Source of the DNA: CAZXPG01 sp964643145 | GTDB lineage: Bacteria > Pseudomonadota > Alphaproteobacteria > Rickettsiales > Arcanibacteraceae | Direction of reading: 5' to 3' | Assembly: GCA_964643145.1 (NCBI GenBank) | Contig: CAZXPG010000010.1 | Span: 1 to 38,313 of the forward strand | DNA length: 38,313 nt | Shown: piece after piece, positions 1 to 7,178 of the stretch | Layout: every line of letters begins with the position of its first letter | How positions within the stretch are numbered: position 1 is the stretch's first letter | The notes under the pieces: model-generated | Told to the model about the DNA's origin: nothing | What the model saw: only the letters and a program-made list of their open reading frames with translations | Database searches by the model: none | Position numbers and translations under genes: made by a program

Positions 1-94
1 CCTTATTTTTGCGTTCCTGCTTTATGCAGCATTGCTTGCACTCAAGCATAGTCTGCTCACATTGCAACCTAACCAATTCTTGAACTGTGAGCAG
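1..94 (+). repeat. Composite dispersed repeat, copy 1
   Basis: This stretch matches the reverse complement of 9471-9604. Shared blocks are the leading TTATTTTTG-GTTCCTGC segment, an ATGCAG hairpin arm, a GCTTGCA block and a 42-nt terminal module. The module (53-94) starts with CTGCTCACA and ends with TGTGAGCAG, a 9-bp inverted repeat around 24 nt. Copy 1 has one CCTGC/GCAG hairpin where the 9.5-kb copy has two. No open frame of note lies inside it. It looks like a MITE-like or REP-like intergenic element; no transposase is in the window. Confidence 0.75.
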
Positions 95-129
95 TATATG
101 ATAGGAAGCCTTTGACTTCCTATCATATA
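95..129. terminator. 14-bp perfect hairpin, possible terminator
   Basis: The arms 95-108 and 116-129 are perfectly complementary around a 7-nt loop (109-115). The hairpin directly follows the composite repeat. No clear T-tract follows on the plus strand, so a terminator role for a gene left of the window is only possible. The AT-rich stretch after it (130-190) may hold the promoter of the next gene, but I could not pick a convincing -35/-10 pair. Confidence 0.4.
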
Positions 130-191
130 ATTAACGTTATTATTAATTTAAAATAATGGCAAAAACGACGCTTTTTGACATTATTTTAGAG

Positions 192-237
192 TAACATGAC
201 AGTTTTGGAAAGCCGCGCTTATCCAAAACTGAGGTTA
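192..237. repeat. 45-bp palindrome family, decayed copy
   Basis: The right arm (217-237) is identical to that of the full copy at 20454-20498, and the loop CGC (214-216) is the same. The left arm (192-213) has decayed at its outer end, where the usual CCTC is lost. The right arm carries GAGG about 11 nt before the ATG at 245, so it may supply part of that gene's ribosome binding site. Because the pairing CCTC is lost in this copy, the GAGG would not be fully sequestered. Confidence 0.75.
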
Positions 238-244
238 TATTAGC

Positions 245-1249
245 ATGACTCTTTTCGTTCTAGCACTCGTTATTTTTCTTGTCTCGCTGGGTGGCACACG
301 GCTGGCACTCTGGCTTCTAAGGCGGCATCAGGTTATGGATAAGCCCAATGCCCGCAGCAACCACACCCTTCCCACCCCACGCGGCGGGGGGGTTGCTGTG
401 ATAGCCGCCATGATAAGTGGGGCGGCTGTTTTATGGCTTCTTGGCTATGATATACAGCCTGGAATCCCCTTACTCTATGGGATAGCACTCCTTACGCCCA
501 TCTCTTTTTATGATGATATCAAAGGTGCATCCATCCGATGGCGGTTTCTCTGCCAACTACTCGCCGTTAGCATTACACTTTCTCTGTTTCCTTTGCCCGG
601 ATTGCTCTTTGGGGGTGCATTACCTGCATTCCTTGAGCGGGTGATTGCGGCTCTTGGTCTGCTATGGTTTATCAATCTCTATAATTTCATGGATGGAATT
701 GATGGTATTACCGGCAGTGAAACAGCCGCTATCAGCATAGGCGTAGCACTGGTGGCACTGGCGGCTGGCCTTCCTTCTTTCCTCAGCCTTTATCCGCTAA
801 TTATCGTCGCTTCGATACTGGGCTTCCTGGTGTGGAACTGGCATCCGGCACGCATATTTATCGGTGATGTGGGAAGCGTTACCTTGGGCTATGTCACCGG
901 CTGGTTACTGCTACAACTGGCTGCAGCAGGCTATCTGGCAGCCGCACTGATTCTGCCTGCCTATTATCTCACCGACAGTTCCGTTACACTTATCAAACGC
1001 ATGATTCGGGGAGAGCGATTCTGGGAAAGCCATTCCCAACATTTCTACCAACAGGCGGTACGTTCAGGCTATAACCATGCCCAAGTTACACGGGGAATAA
1101 CCTACATAAACATCATACTTATTATTACAGCACTTATCAGCACTCACGGGGGAGGCTATGCCCTAGCCAGCCTAACCATCGCCTATAGCAGCGTGGCAGG
1201 GCTAGTATATTACTGGCATCGCCAGAAACACCCCTTAACCAAAAAATAG
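245..1249 (+). CDS. WecA/MraY-like polyprenyl-phosphate sugar-1-phosphate transferase
   Basis: This 334-residue multi-spanning membrane protein belongs to the glycosyltransferase family 4 / MraY-WecA-TagO superfamily. Members move a GlcNAc- or related sugar-1-phosphate from a UDP-sugar to undecaprenyl phosphate on the cytoplasmic face, which starts O-antigen or capsule lipid-linked assembly. Family motifs seen are YDD (residues 89-91), NFMDGIDG (147-154), FIGDVGS (205-211) and a late HSQH (about 263-266). It is not the peptidoglycan MraY, which lies at 20530. WbpL/WbcO-type enzymes are the closest match I can name; the sugar is not predictable. The start ATG at 245 sits 7 nt after a palindromic repeat. 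No other O-antigen gene is adjacent, and its 3' end overlaps the opposing small lipoprotein gene by 15 bp. Confidence 0.88.
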   Translation: MTLFVLALVIFLVSLGGTRLALWLLRRHQVMDKPNARSNHTLPTPRGGGVAVIAAMISGAAVLWLLGYDIQPGIPLLYGIALLTPISFYDDIKGASIRWRFLCQLLAVSITLSLFPLPGLLFGGALPAFLERVIAALGLLWFINLYNFMDGIDGITGSETAAISIGVALVALAAGLPSFLSLYPLIIVASILGFLVWNWHPARIFIGDVGSVTLGYVTGWLLLQLAAAGYLAAALILPAYYLTDSSVTLIKRMIRGERFWESHSQHFYQQAVRSGYNHAQVTRGITYINIILIITALISTHGGGYALASLTIAYSSVAGLVYYWHRQKHPLTKK

Positions 1250-1423
1250 CTGCACCAGCCCTACTATAGCCATAGCGGTAACGACAGCTACATCAATAAC
1301 ACTATGAAATTCAACGGCTTGTGTATCTATTAAATTAATAAAGGACATGGATTTATCTGGCTCACTATGGGAGCATGCAACTGTTGTTAGAAGAAGCAGA
1401 GTAATGATGGATAATTTTTTCAT
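1235..1423 (-). CDS. Small putative lipoprotein with C-terminal membrane segment
   Basis: This 62-residue frame begins with a lipoprotein-type signal: MKK, a hydrophobic run, then TVAC with the candidate lipidated Cys at residue 17. A short polar middle is followed by a second hydrophobic segment near the C-terminus (about residues 44-61). I recognise no family. The N-terminal signal is convincing, but there is no strong Shine-Dalgarno and the frame is short. It overlaps the end of the convergent transferase gene by 15 bp. It may be an entericidin-like small envelope protein or a chance frame. Confidence 0.5.
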   Translation of the reverse strand: MKKLSIITLLLLTTVACSHSEPDKSMSFINLIDTQAVEFHSVIDVAVVTAMAIVGLVQLFFG

Positions 1424-1537
1424 AGTAGCAATTTTCGATATATTTAAGATTCCATATTTGTGGAAAGATAGAACTGGGTGAAGTTATACTGTGTAATAGC
1501 ACTCAGGTCAAGCCCTTTTTGCAGCACTACAGGAAAG

Positions 1538-1567
1538 TTAATACAAATTAATACAAATTAATAAAAA
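1538..1567. repeat. Three 10-bp AT-rich tandem repeats
   Basis: Two identical units of TTAATACAAA are followed by a third, TTAATAAAAA. They lie about 14 bp before the -35 box at 1581. They could be an upstream activating AT-rich element in helical phase, or simply low-complexity sequence. The rest of the gap 1424-1580 shows nothing else I can support. Confidence 0.6.
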
Positions 1568-1580
1568 GACACAGTTTTGC

Positions 1581-1608
1581 TTGAAATATTAAAAAGACGG
1601 GATATAAT
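1581..1608 (+). promoter_or_regulatory. Sigma70-type promoter for the 1687-2456 unit
   Basis: TTGAAA (1581-1586) and TATAAT (1603-1608) are separated by 16 nt. This is the best promoter match in the window that I noticed. Transcription would start near 1615, giving a leader of about 70 nt before the ATG at 1687. Confidence 0.7.
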
Positions 1609-1673
1609 GGCACTATGGTCTGTTTCTGACACATTATTATCACCGTTGTTCCGTAGAAAACCTTAAGAGCAGC

Positions 1674-1700
1674 ATGCGTTATCCCTATGGCTACCCGTAA
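1674..1700 (+). CDS. Possible 8-residue leader peptide overlapping the next start
   Basis: An ATG at 1674 follows AAGAG at about the right spacing and encodes MRYPYGYP before TAA at 1698-1700. The ATG of the 102-residue gene (1687) lies inside it in another frame, and that ATG has no good Shine-Dalgarno of its own. Translation of the leader could deliver ribosomes to 1687. This is inference from layout only. Confidence 0.25.
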   Translation: MRYPYGYP

Positions 1701-1995
1701 ACAACAGGAAACCTACGAAACCATAATGCAGCTTTACGATATGGCTGAAGCATTGGTTGACACGGCAGATGCCGCTAACCTCTCCGAGGAAGAGGAGGAT
1801 GCGCGGCTGGCACTGGTTGAACCTTTGGTTGTACAATTAGCTGATGCAACGGATGTACTTGTGAGGGAATATACCACACTGGTTCGACAGGGAAAGTCCA
1901 TAGACCCTTTGAGGAAGCAGAAATTAGAACAGGCACTAAGCAGAATATTTGCAATTGTTGAAGAATGTAGGCAGTATAGTAAGGGGGATAAATAA
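1687..1995 (+). CDS. Acidic helical protein of unknown function (102 aa)
   Basis: I do not recognise this protein. It is 102 residues, rich in Ala, Glu and Leu, with an acidic patch (EEEEDA near residues 35-40) and a Lys/Arg-richer C-terminus. It should be almost entirely alpha-helical and soluble, with no signal peptide. It is the first gene behind the promoter at 1581-1608, and the 63-residue gene starts 2 nt after its stop, so the two are surely co-transcribed. An ATG at 1674 in another frame may act as a leader. Regular codon use and tight coupling support a real gene. Confidence 0.65.
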   Translation: MATRKQQETYETIMQLYDMAEALVDTADAANLSEEEEDARLALVEPLVVQLADATDVLVREYTTLVRQGKSIDPLRKQKLEQALSRIFAIVEECRQYSKGDK

Positions 1996-1997
1996 TA

Positions 1998-2189
1998 ATG
2001 AGCGGCACAACTTCAAGGAACGAACAGCAGAGTACCGTACCAGGGTTTCTATCTGTTGAGGTGCTGGATAACATACAGTTGATTGCACGGCATATCGCCC
2101 GAGAATTAGGATTACGCCCTATACGTGGCCATTTTAGTGATATTATTGCTTCTGAGAACCGCCATGAAGGTTATAGCCATTCCCTCTAA
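1998..2189 (+). CDS. Small protein of unknown function (63 aa)
   Basis: The ATG at 1998 follows AAGGGGG at about 8 nt, a strong ribosome binding site inside the end of the preceding gene. The 63-residue product has a polar N-terminus (about residues 1-14), then an amphipathic stretch with several Ile, Leu and Arg (LIARHIARELGLRP), and a His-rich tail. No membrane segment or signal is visible and I recognise no family. It is the middle gene of a tight unit ending in DUF1467. Confidence 0.6.
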   Translation: MSGTTSRNEQQSTVPGFLSVEVLDNIQLIARHIARELGLRPIRGHFSDIIASENRHEGYSHSL

Positions 2190-2201
2190 CCACGATTTCC
2201 G

Positions 2202-2456
2202 ATGAATATTGCCTCTATCCTTCTTACGTTCCTGATGCTCTGGTGGATACTCTTCTTCATGGCACTGCCCATCGGTTTCCGGCACGATGACGCTCCCATC
2301 CAAGGACAGGCTTCCAGTGCGCCCAAACATCCGTATTTATGGCGGAAAGCCTTTGCAACCACGCTGGTCACATGCGTGTTAGTGGGTATTATCGTCTATC
2401 TCGACCACCATAACCTGATTGACACACGCTTCATCACCGGACAATCACTAATCTAA
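2202..2456 (+). CDS. DUF1467 family membrane protein
   Basis: This 84-residue protein has two predicted membrane segments (about 4-23 and 50-68). The pattern WWILFFMALPIGFR, then P-A-P-K-HPYLWRKAF, fits the alphaproteobacterial DUF1467 family, annotated only as small membrane or secreted proteins of unknown function. The family is a useful taxonomic hint. It starts 12 nt after the previous stop and ends 2 nt from the stop of the convergent prepilin gene, leaving no room for a separate terminator. Confidence 0.75.
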   Translation: MNIASILLTFLMLWWILFFMALPIGFRHDDAPIQGQASSAPKHPYLWRKAFATTLVTCVLVGIIVYLDHHNLIDTRFITGQSLI

Positions 2457-2458
2457 CC

Positions 2459-4075
2459 TCACTGGCATTCCCCCGATATCCAGCGCCGATAAAGATAGCC
2501 TTCCACGGCAACGCGTTCATTGGTAGATAGCGCCTTGTTATATACCACAATTTCAGCAATATCCCCATCAAAGGCTGCCGTACCGGCAGGGGCATTAACC
2601 CTTTTGCCAATCATCACTGCGGAAAAAGCCTGCGGGTCGGAAACAACGGCGGTTCTATTATCTGGGCCATTCACATAAGGCACCCCTCCTTGCAGCAGAT
2701 AGAATGTTTTCCCTCTGCCGCCTGTATTTAACGTGATTGTCGATAATACCGGCACAGTTGGTAGCGAGGGGATGGCAGAAAGACTGATAACCTCGGTCTG
2801 GCTCTGCGCCCATGACACCATATCGGCAGCCGGATAACCAAGGCTGAAATCAGGGTTTGCCCCCATCAGATAAAAAGAGGAAGGCGATATATTATTATAG
2901 CGATACAGGATGAATACTGTATACGGGCCGTCTCGCATATATCCCATATCAACAGAAAAAGCTGCATTATTTGCAAAACGCATTACCGACTTGCCATTCA
3001 AGGCCGCTGGTATATAGGTAACGGGTGCGGGCGATGATTGTGCATAGGCATCTGCTCCCTGCCCAGATTTATTTTTCCAGGTCGTCGAACTCCAAGCCTC
3101 CCCTGCGTTACCGGTGCCATTAGGGTCATTCGCATCCAACCATAACATAAGATGCTCTCTATCTACCGTTTTAGGTGTCATCCCACAGACAGGCACCGTA
3201 TTATTACATAATGCCGCCATTACTTTTGATGCCGCTTCCACCTGTCCAGCAAGAGTGTTATTTTCGTTATAAAGCGCAGCAAGTGGTTGCCCAGTGGCCA
3301 GCTTTTGGGCATTACTGCACACATAGCTGGGAATGGTGATAGGGCTTTGCCCTGCCTTTAAGGTAATGAAATCACTTTTCTGCTTATAGGTGAGAATATC
3401 ACTAAATTCTGCCGTACGTTCATTTTGAATATAGATCTTATTCAGCGCATGATCGCGGTTTTCATTAGCACGCCCACTGGCATCAGGGTCAATAACGGCA
3501 ATATTGCCACGGGTGGCATTGCTATTTGGGCCACCACTTATCACCAGATAGGCCGCCCCCATATTAGCAGGAGGCTGGCGGTTAACCATGGTTTTTTCAT
3601 TGCCCGCAATATCGGTTACATGCAAATCCCCTCGATAGTCATTATTGGCAAAATCCGCACTATTGCCAAGACCCGATGCCAAGCGATAGGTTAATTTCCG
3701 CCCCCACCCATCATAAGCCAGTATATCAGCAATATTCAATGTGCGCACCGGCACCATCCCCGCCTGGCCGGTCAACCCTGCCTGGTTACAACTATGGGAA
3801 ACAGCATCATAGCTAGTCGCCACTCCAAATGCCGCAACGGTTTCAACGGAATACCCTATTGCTGGGCAAGGAAGATACTCATTTGCTTTATAGAACGCCA
3901 CCAAGGCTGCTTCCACCTGCTCTATCCGCTCATGCGTGATCCGGTAACGTTCGGCATCACCAATCTTGCTAACCATTCCCAAGCCACCGGTTAAAAGCAA
4001 CGCAATAATAGTCAGCGAAATAGAAAGCTCTATAAGCGTATAACCAGTCTCAGATTTTTTCATTGAGCATTTCAT
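2459..4075 (-). CDS. Prepilin-like protein with C-terminal LamG/concanavalin-like domain
   Basis: From the ATG at 4075 the 538-residue product begins with a short leader and a class III (type IV pilin) signal: cleavage after G11 before YTLIE, with the conserved Glu at mature position 5 and a following hydrophobic helix. A LPCPA motif near residue 60 is typical of this pseudopilin-like group. The C-terminal 200 residues or so (from LMLWLDANDP to VEGYLYRRW) resemble LamG-type beta-sandwich domains, including the DIAEIVVYNKALS strand. The start overlaps the stop of the upstream gene (TAATG), with AGGA 10 nt before it. Such a protein would be held in the inner membrane or built into a pilus or pseudopilus, showing a ligand-binding domain. 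No prepilin peptidase or pilus ATPase is in the window. Confidence 0.78.
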   Translation of the reverse strand: MKCSMKKSETGYTLIELSISLTIIALLLTGGLGMVSKIGDAERYRITHERIEQVEAALVAFYKANEYLPCPAIGYSVETVAAFGVATSYDAVSHSCNQAGLTGQAGMVPVRTLNIADILAYDGWGRKLTYRLASGLGNSADFANNDYRGDLHVTDIAGNEKTMVNRQPPANMGAAYLVISGGPNSNATRGNIAVIDPDASGRANENRDHALNKIYIQNERTAEFSDILTYKQKSDFITLKAGQSPITIPSYVCSNAQKLATGQPLAALYNENNTLAGQVEAASKVMAALCNNTVPVCGMTPKTVDREHLMLWLDANDPNGTGNAGEAWSSTTWKNKSGQGADAYAQSSPAPVTYIPAALNGKSVMRFANNAAFSVDMGYMRDGPYTVFILYRYNNISPSSFYLMGANPDFSLGYPAADMVSWAQSQTEVISLSAIPSLPTVPVLSTITLNTGGRGKTFYLLQGGVPYVNGPDNRTAVVSDPQAFSAVMIGKRVNAPAGTAAFDGDIAEIVVYNKALSTNERVAVEGYLYRRWISGECQ

Positions 4076-5250
4076 TATTGACATCCTGCTGCCGACCATT
4101 CGCCTTTCGGGCATATACAATCATTAGTATCCTGATTATAGACTTGCCCCGCTGGACAGGCCCGCACCAGCGCATCACCGTACAACGCATAACATGCTTC
4201 CTGCAAGTTCCACATCACTTCCAGGGCAGCAATGTCGCCGGTATTATAGGTTTCGCTGCCATTCTGAACCTCAAGAGAGTTAACAAACTGCTTCAACTGC
4301 CCAGCCTCCAGTGCCGTAATGCTACTCAGCGCGGTGGAATTGTTGCTACAGCTAATAAAATCGGCTGGAGTGAGTGCTGTTGCCAGGCTATTAATTTGCG
4401 ACTGGGTACGGAATGTTAGCAAGTCATCAAAATTGCTGGTTGCGGCATGTTGAATATAGCGGATAGGCTGGCCAGGCGCATTATTCTCGGCCTCGGCATT
4501 CATATTCTCTGCCTCATCGGTTCCCATCGGCTCCTGAGGCGCACGGCTGCCACTGGGAAGATAGGCTCCCATACCGTTTGCCCCATAGCTGAGCAAGACA
4601 AAGGCAGCATTATTATCTGCCAGTGTCAACGCACCGGTATTGCTAGCGCTTTTCACTGTCACCCCTCCTGCCGCAGTCACAATACCCTTCACATAACTGC
4701 GCGTGGTGCAATCGGTATTGTTGCATAAATCTGGAGCCACCTGATAGAGGAATTTCCTTCCCCAACCATCAAACATCAATGCTGATGACACGCCAAGCGC
4801 ACGGGTGGGAACAGCCCCCACCGATACCGGACAACGCATCCCATTCTGGTCAATAGTTGCGGCTTCATCATCAAAATCATAGATATTAGTGGCCCCTACA
4901 TTACTGTTTTTATGTCTCTGCGCGTTAAGCTTAGGGTTAGCAGGACAAGGCAAACGGCGGTTTACCACGACAAAATATTGCATCGCATCAGTCAATTGCC
5001 GCATACGCTCATAGGTGAGGCGAGATTTTAACGCGTCATTCTGGGTAGCAGGCACCGTCCAGGAAATATAGCCCATCGCCAGGGTGGCGGCAATGGCAAT
5101 AACCGCAGAAAGTTCTACCAGGCTGAATCCGGCTTCTTTTTTACCATGACAAGATAGAGACAATGCCAACGCCGTATTTTTCATGCAGTTAATTATACAT
5201 TTATGTTTACGAATGGGGGTGTTATGATTTACAACAGCTTCAGGCAGCAT
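4075..5250 (-). CDS. Prepilin-like protein with Cys-rich C-terminus
   Basis: This prepilin-type protein carries KKEAG before FSLVELS, with Glu at mature position 5 and a hydrophobic helix, then RRLPCPAN as in its downstream neighbour. The best ribosome binding site (GGGAGG) serves the ATG at 5250, giving a long 41-residue leader. An ATG at 5184 would give a 19-residue leader without a clear Shine-Dalgarno, so the true start is uncertain. The last 40 residues hold at least six Cys in short loops (CYAL, RACPAG, NDCICPKG, AAGCQ), suggesting a disulfide-bonded periplasmic or surface tip. It is translationally coupled (TAATG) to the LamG-bearing prepilin, so both probably enter one structure. It diverges from typA across 66 bp. 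Confidence 0.75.
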   Translation of the reverse strand: MLPEAVVNHNTPIRKHKCIINCMKNTALALSLSCHGKKEAGFSLVELSAVIAIAATLAMGYISWTVPATQNDALKSRLTYERMRQLTDAMQYFVVVNRRLPCPANPKLNAQRHKNSNVGATNIYDFDDEAATIDQNGMRCPVSVGAVPTRALGVSSALMFDGWGRKFLYQVAPDLCNNTDCTTRSYVKGIVTAAGGVTVKSASNTGALTLADNNAAFVLLSYGANGMGAYLPSGSRAPQEPMGTDEAENMNAEAENNAPGQPIRYIQHAATSNFDDLLTFRTQSQINSLATALTPADFISCSNNSTALSSITALEAGQLKQFVNSLEVQNGSETYNTGDIAALEVMWNLQEACYALYGDALVRACPAGQVYNQDTNDCICPKGEWSAAGCQ

Positions 5251-5316
5251 CACCCCTCCCTTGTCCATTTATAACACATTATCCTAATTTAACCTAAGAA
5301 GTAATTTTAAAATAAT

Positions 5317-7167
5317 ATGACAACCTTACGCAATATTGCCATTATCGCCCATGTGGACCATGGCAAAACCACCCTTATTGACTCTATGCTGCGGCAAAGC
5401 GGCACCTTTCGTGAAAACCAGCAGGTTGATAGCTGTGTGATGGATTCCAATCCGCTGGAAAAAGAGCGCGGCATTACGATTTTGGCAAAATGTACTTCCA
5501 TTGCACTTGATGATGACACACGGTTAAATATTGTTGACACCCCTGGCCACGCCGATTTTGGCGGCGAAGTAGAGCGCGTGCTTTCGATGGTGGATGGGGT
5601 GCTGGTGCTGGTGGATGCTGCTGAAGGCCCCATGCCGCAAACCAAGTTTGTACTGACTAAAGCACTGAAACTGGGCTTGAAGCCTATATTGGTGATTAAT
5701 AAGGTTGATAGGCCAGATGCACGGGTGGATGAGGTGCATGAGGAGGTGTTTGATCTGTTCGTGGCACTGGATGCCAATGACGAACAGCTGGATTTCCCCA
5801 CTATTTATGCTTCAGGCCGCAGTGGTTGGGCAGCAGAGAGCCTGGAAGCCCCACGTGAGAATTTGCAACCATTATTTAATATTATCAAACAGCATGTTTC
5901 TCCGCCGAATGTTGATAAAGACGCCCCCTTTGCCATGCTTGCCACCCTGCTTGAAGCCGATCCCTATGTGGGACGTATCCTGACCGGGCGTATTATTTCC
6001 GGGCGGGTGAAGCAGAATATGGCGATTAAAGCCCTGCGGTTGGATGGCTCACTGGTAGAACAAGGCCGTGCTACCAAAATCTTTGCTTTCCGTGGCATTA
6101 ACCGTGCGTCGGTAGAAGAAGCGGAAGCAGGTGATATTATTGCGCTAGCTGGGCTGGTTGATGCTTCCGTTGCCGATACGCTCTGTGCGCTGGAAGTAAG
6201 CAGTGCCATTGCCTCCACCCCGATTGACCCGCCCACCATGGCCATTACCATCAGCGTGAATGATTCACCCCTGGCAGGCACAGAAGGCAGCAAGGTGACT
6301 TCCCGTATGATCCGCGACAGGCTGTTTAAGGAAGCAGAAAGCAACGTGGCAATTAAGGTGAAAGAATCAGCAAGTAATGATGCATTTGAAGTGGGAGGCC
6401 GTGGTGAACTGCAACTGGGCGTATTGATTGAAACCATGCGCCGTGAAGGGTTTGAAGTTTCTGTGTCCCGCCCACGCGTACTATTCAAGAAAGATGCAAA
6501 TGGTCAGCTGGTTGAACCACTGGAAGAAGTGCAGGTGGATGTGGATGAAGAATTCAGCGGCGTGGTGGTGGAAAAAATCAGCTTGCGTAAAGGCGAGTTG
6601 CAGGATATGCGCCCATCAGGTGGGGGCAAGGTGCGCTTAACATTCCTGGTGCCTTCCCGTGGTTTAATTGGTTATCAGGGGGAATTTTTAACCGACACAC
6701 GCGGTACTGGCATTATTAGCCGCCTGTTCCATGGCTACACCCCTTACAGGGGCGAGATTGGCGGCAGACGCAATGGCGTGCTGATTTCAATGGTACGTGG
6801 CGAATCGGTGGCCTATGCGCTCTGGAACCTGGAAGAACGTGGCATATTGTTCGTGAACCCACAGGAGAAGCTCTACGAAGGCATGATTATCGGCCAGCAT
6901 AGCCGTGATAACGACCTGGAAGTGAACCCAATTAAGGGTAAGCAATTGAGTAATATGCGTACCACTTCTAAAGATGAAGCCATTCGTTTGACACCGCCAA
7001 AAATTATGACATTGGAAGAGGCGATTGCCTATATTGATGAGGATGAGTTGGTAGAAGTGACACCGGTCACTATCCGTTTCCGTAAGAAACTGCTCGACAG
7101 TAACGACCGCAAGCGTGCTAGCCGTCAGGAAAGCAAAGGTGGGGAAGTAATGGAGTTTGCAGGGTAG
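5317..7167 (+). CDS. typA: Ribosome-associated translational GTPase TypA/BipA
   Basis: The product is 616 residues, the usual length for TypA/BipA. The GTPase motifs are complete: AHVDHGKT (11-18), RGIT (51-54), DTPGH (74-78) and NKVD (128-131). EF-G-like domains II, III and V and the TypA C-terminal domain follow. TypA binds the ribosome near the EF-G site and supports growth under stress and cold as well as 50S assembly. It stands alone, divergent from the prepilin pair, and its stop lies 11 nt from the stop of the convergent sensor kinase. AAGAAG lies too far upstream to be a good Shine-Dalgarno, but the N-terminus fits the family exactly. Confidence 0.97.
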   Translation: MTTLRNIAIIAHVDHGKTTLIDSMLRQSGTFRENQQVDSCVMDSNPLEKERGITILAKCTSIALDDDTRLNIVDTPGHADFGGEVERVLSMVDGVLVLVDAAEGPMPQTKFVLTKALKLGLKPILVINKVDRPDARVDEVHEEVFDLFVALDANDEQLDFPTIYASGRSGWAAESLEAPRENLQPLFNIIKQHVSPPNVDKDAPFAMLATLLEADPYVGRILTGRIISGRVKQNMAIKALRLDGSLVEQGRATKIFAFRGINRASVEEAEAGDIIALAGLVDASVADTLCALEVSSAIASTPIDPPTMAITISVNDSPLAGTEGSKVTSRMIRDRLFKEAESNVAIKVKESASNDAFEVGGRGELQLGVLIETMRREGFEVSVSRPRVLFKKDANGQLVEPLEEVQVDVDEEFSGVVVEKISLRKGELQDMRPSGGGKVRLTFLVPSRGLIGYQGEFLTDTRGTGIISRLFHGYTPYRGEIGGRRNGVLISMVRGESVAYALWNLEERGILFVNPQEKLYEGMIIGQHSRDNDLEVNPIKGKQLSNMRTTSKDEAIRLTPPKIMTLEEAIAYIDEDELVEVTPVTIRFRKKLLDSNDRKRASRQESKGGEVMEFAG

Positions 7168-7178
7168 TTCTTGCTCCC

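Noticed and set aside
4063..4728. Plus-strand open frames opposite the prepilin genes
   Set aside because: Their proteins lack family signals and start sites, while the minus-strand frames have clear prepilin motifs and coupled starts.
5307..5801. Long open frame antisense to typA
   Set aside because: It mirrors the typA coding frame, is very rich in Ser, and has no ribosome site; similar antisense frames across typA (5964-6488, 6787-7182) have the same cause.
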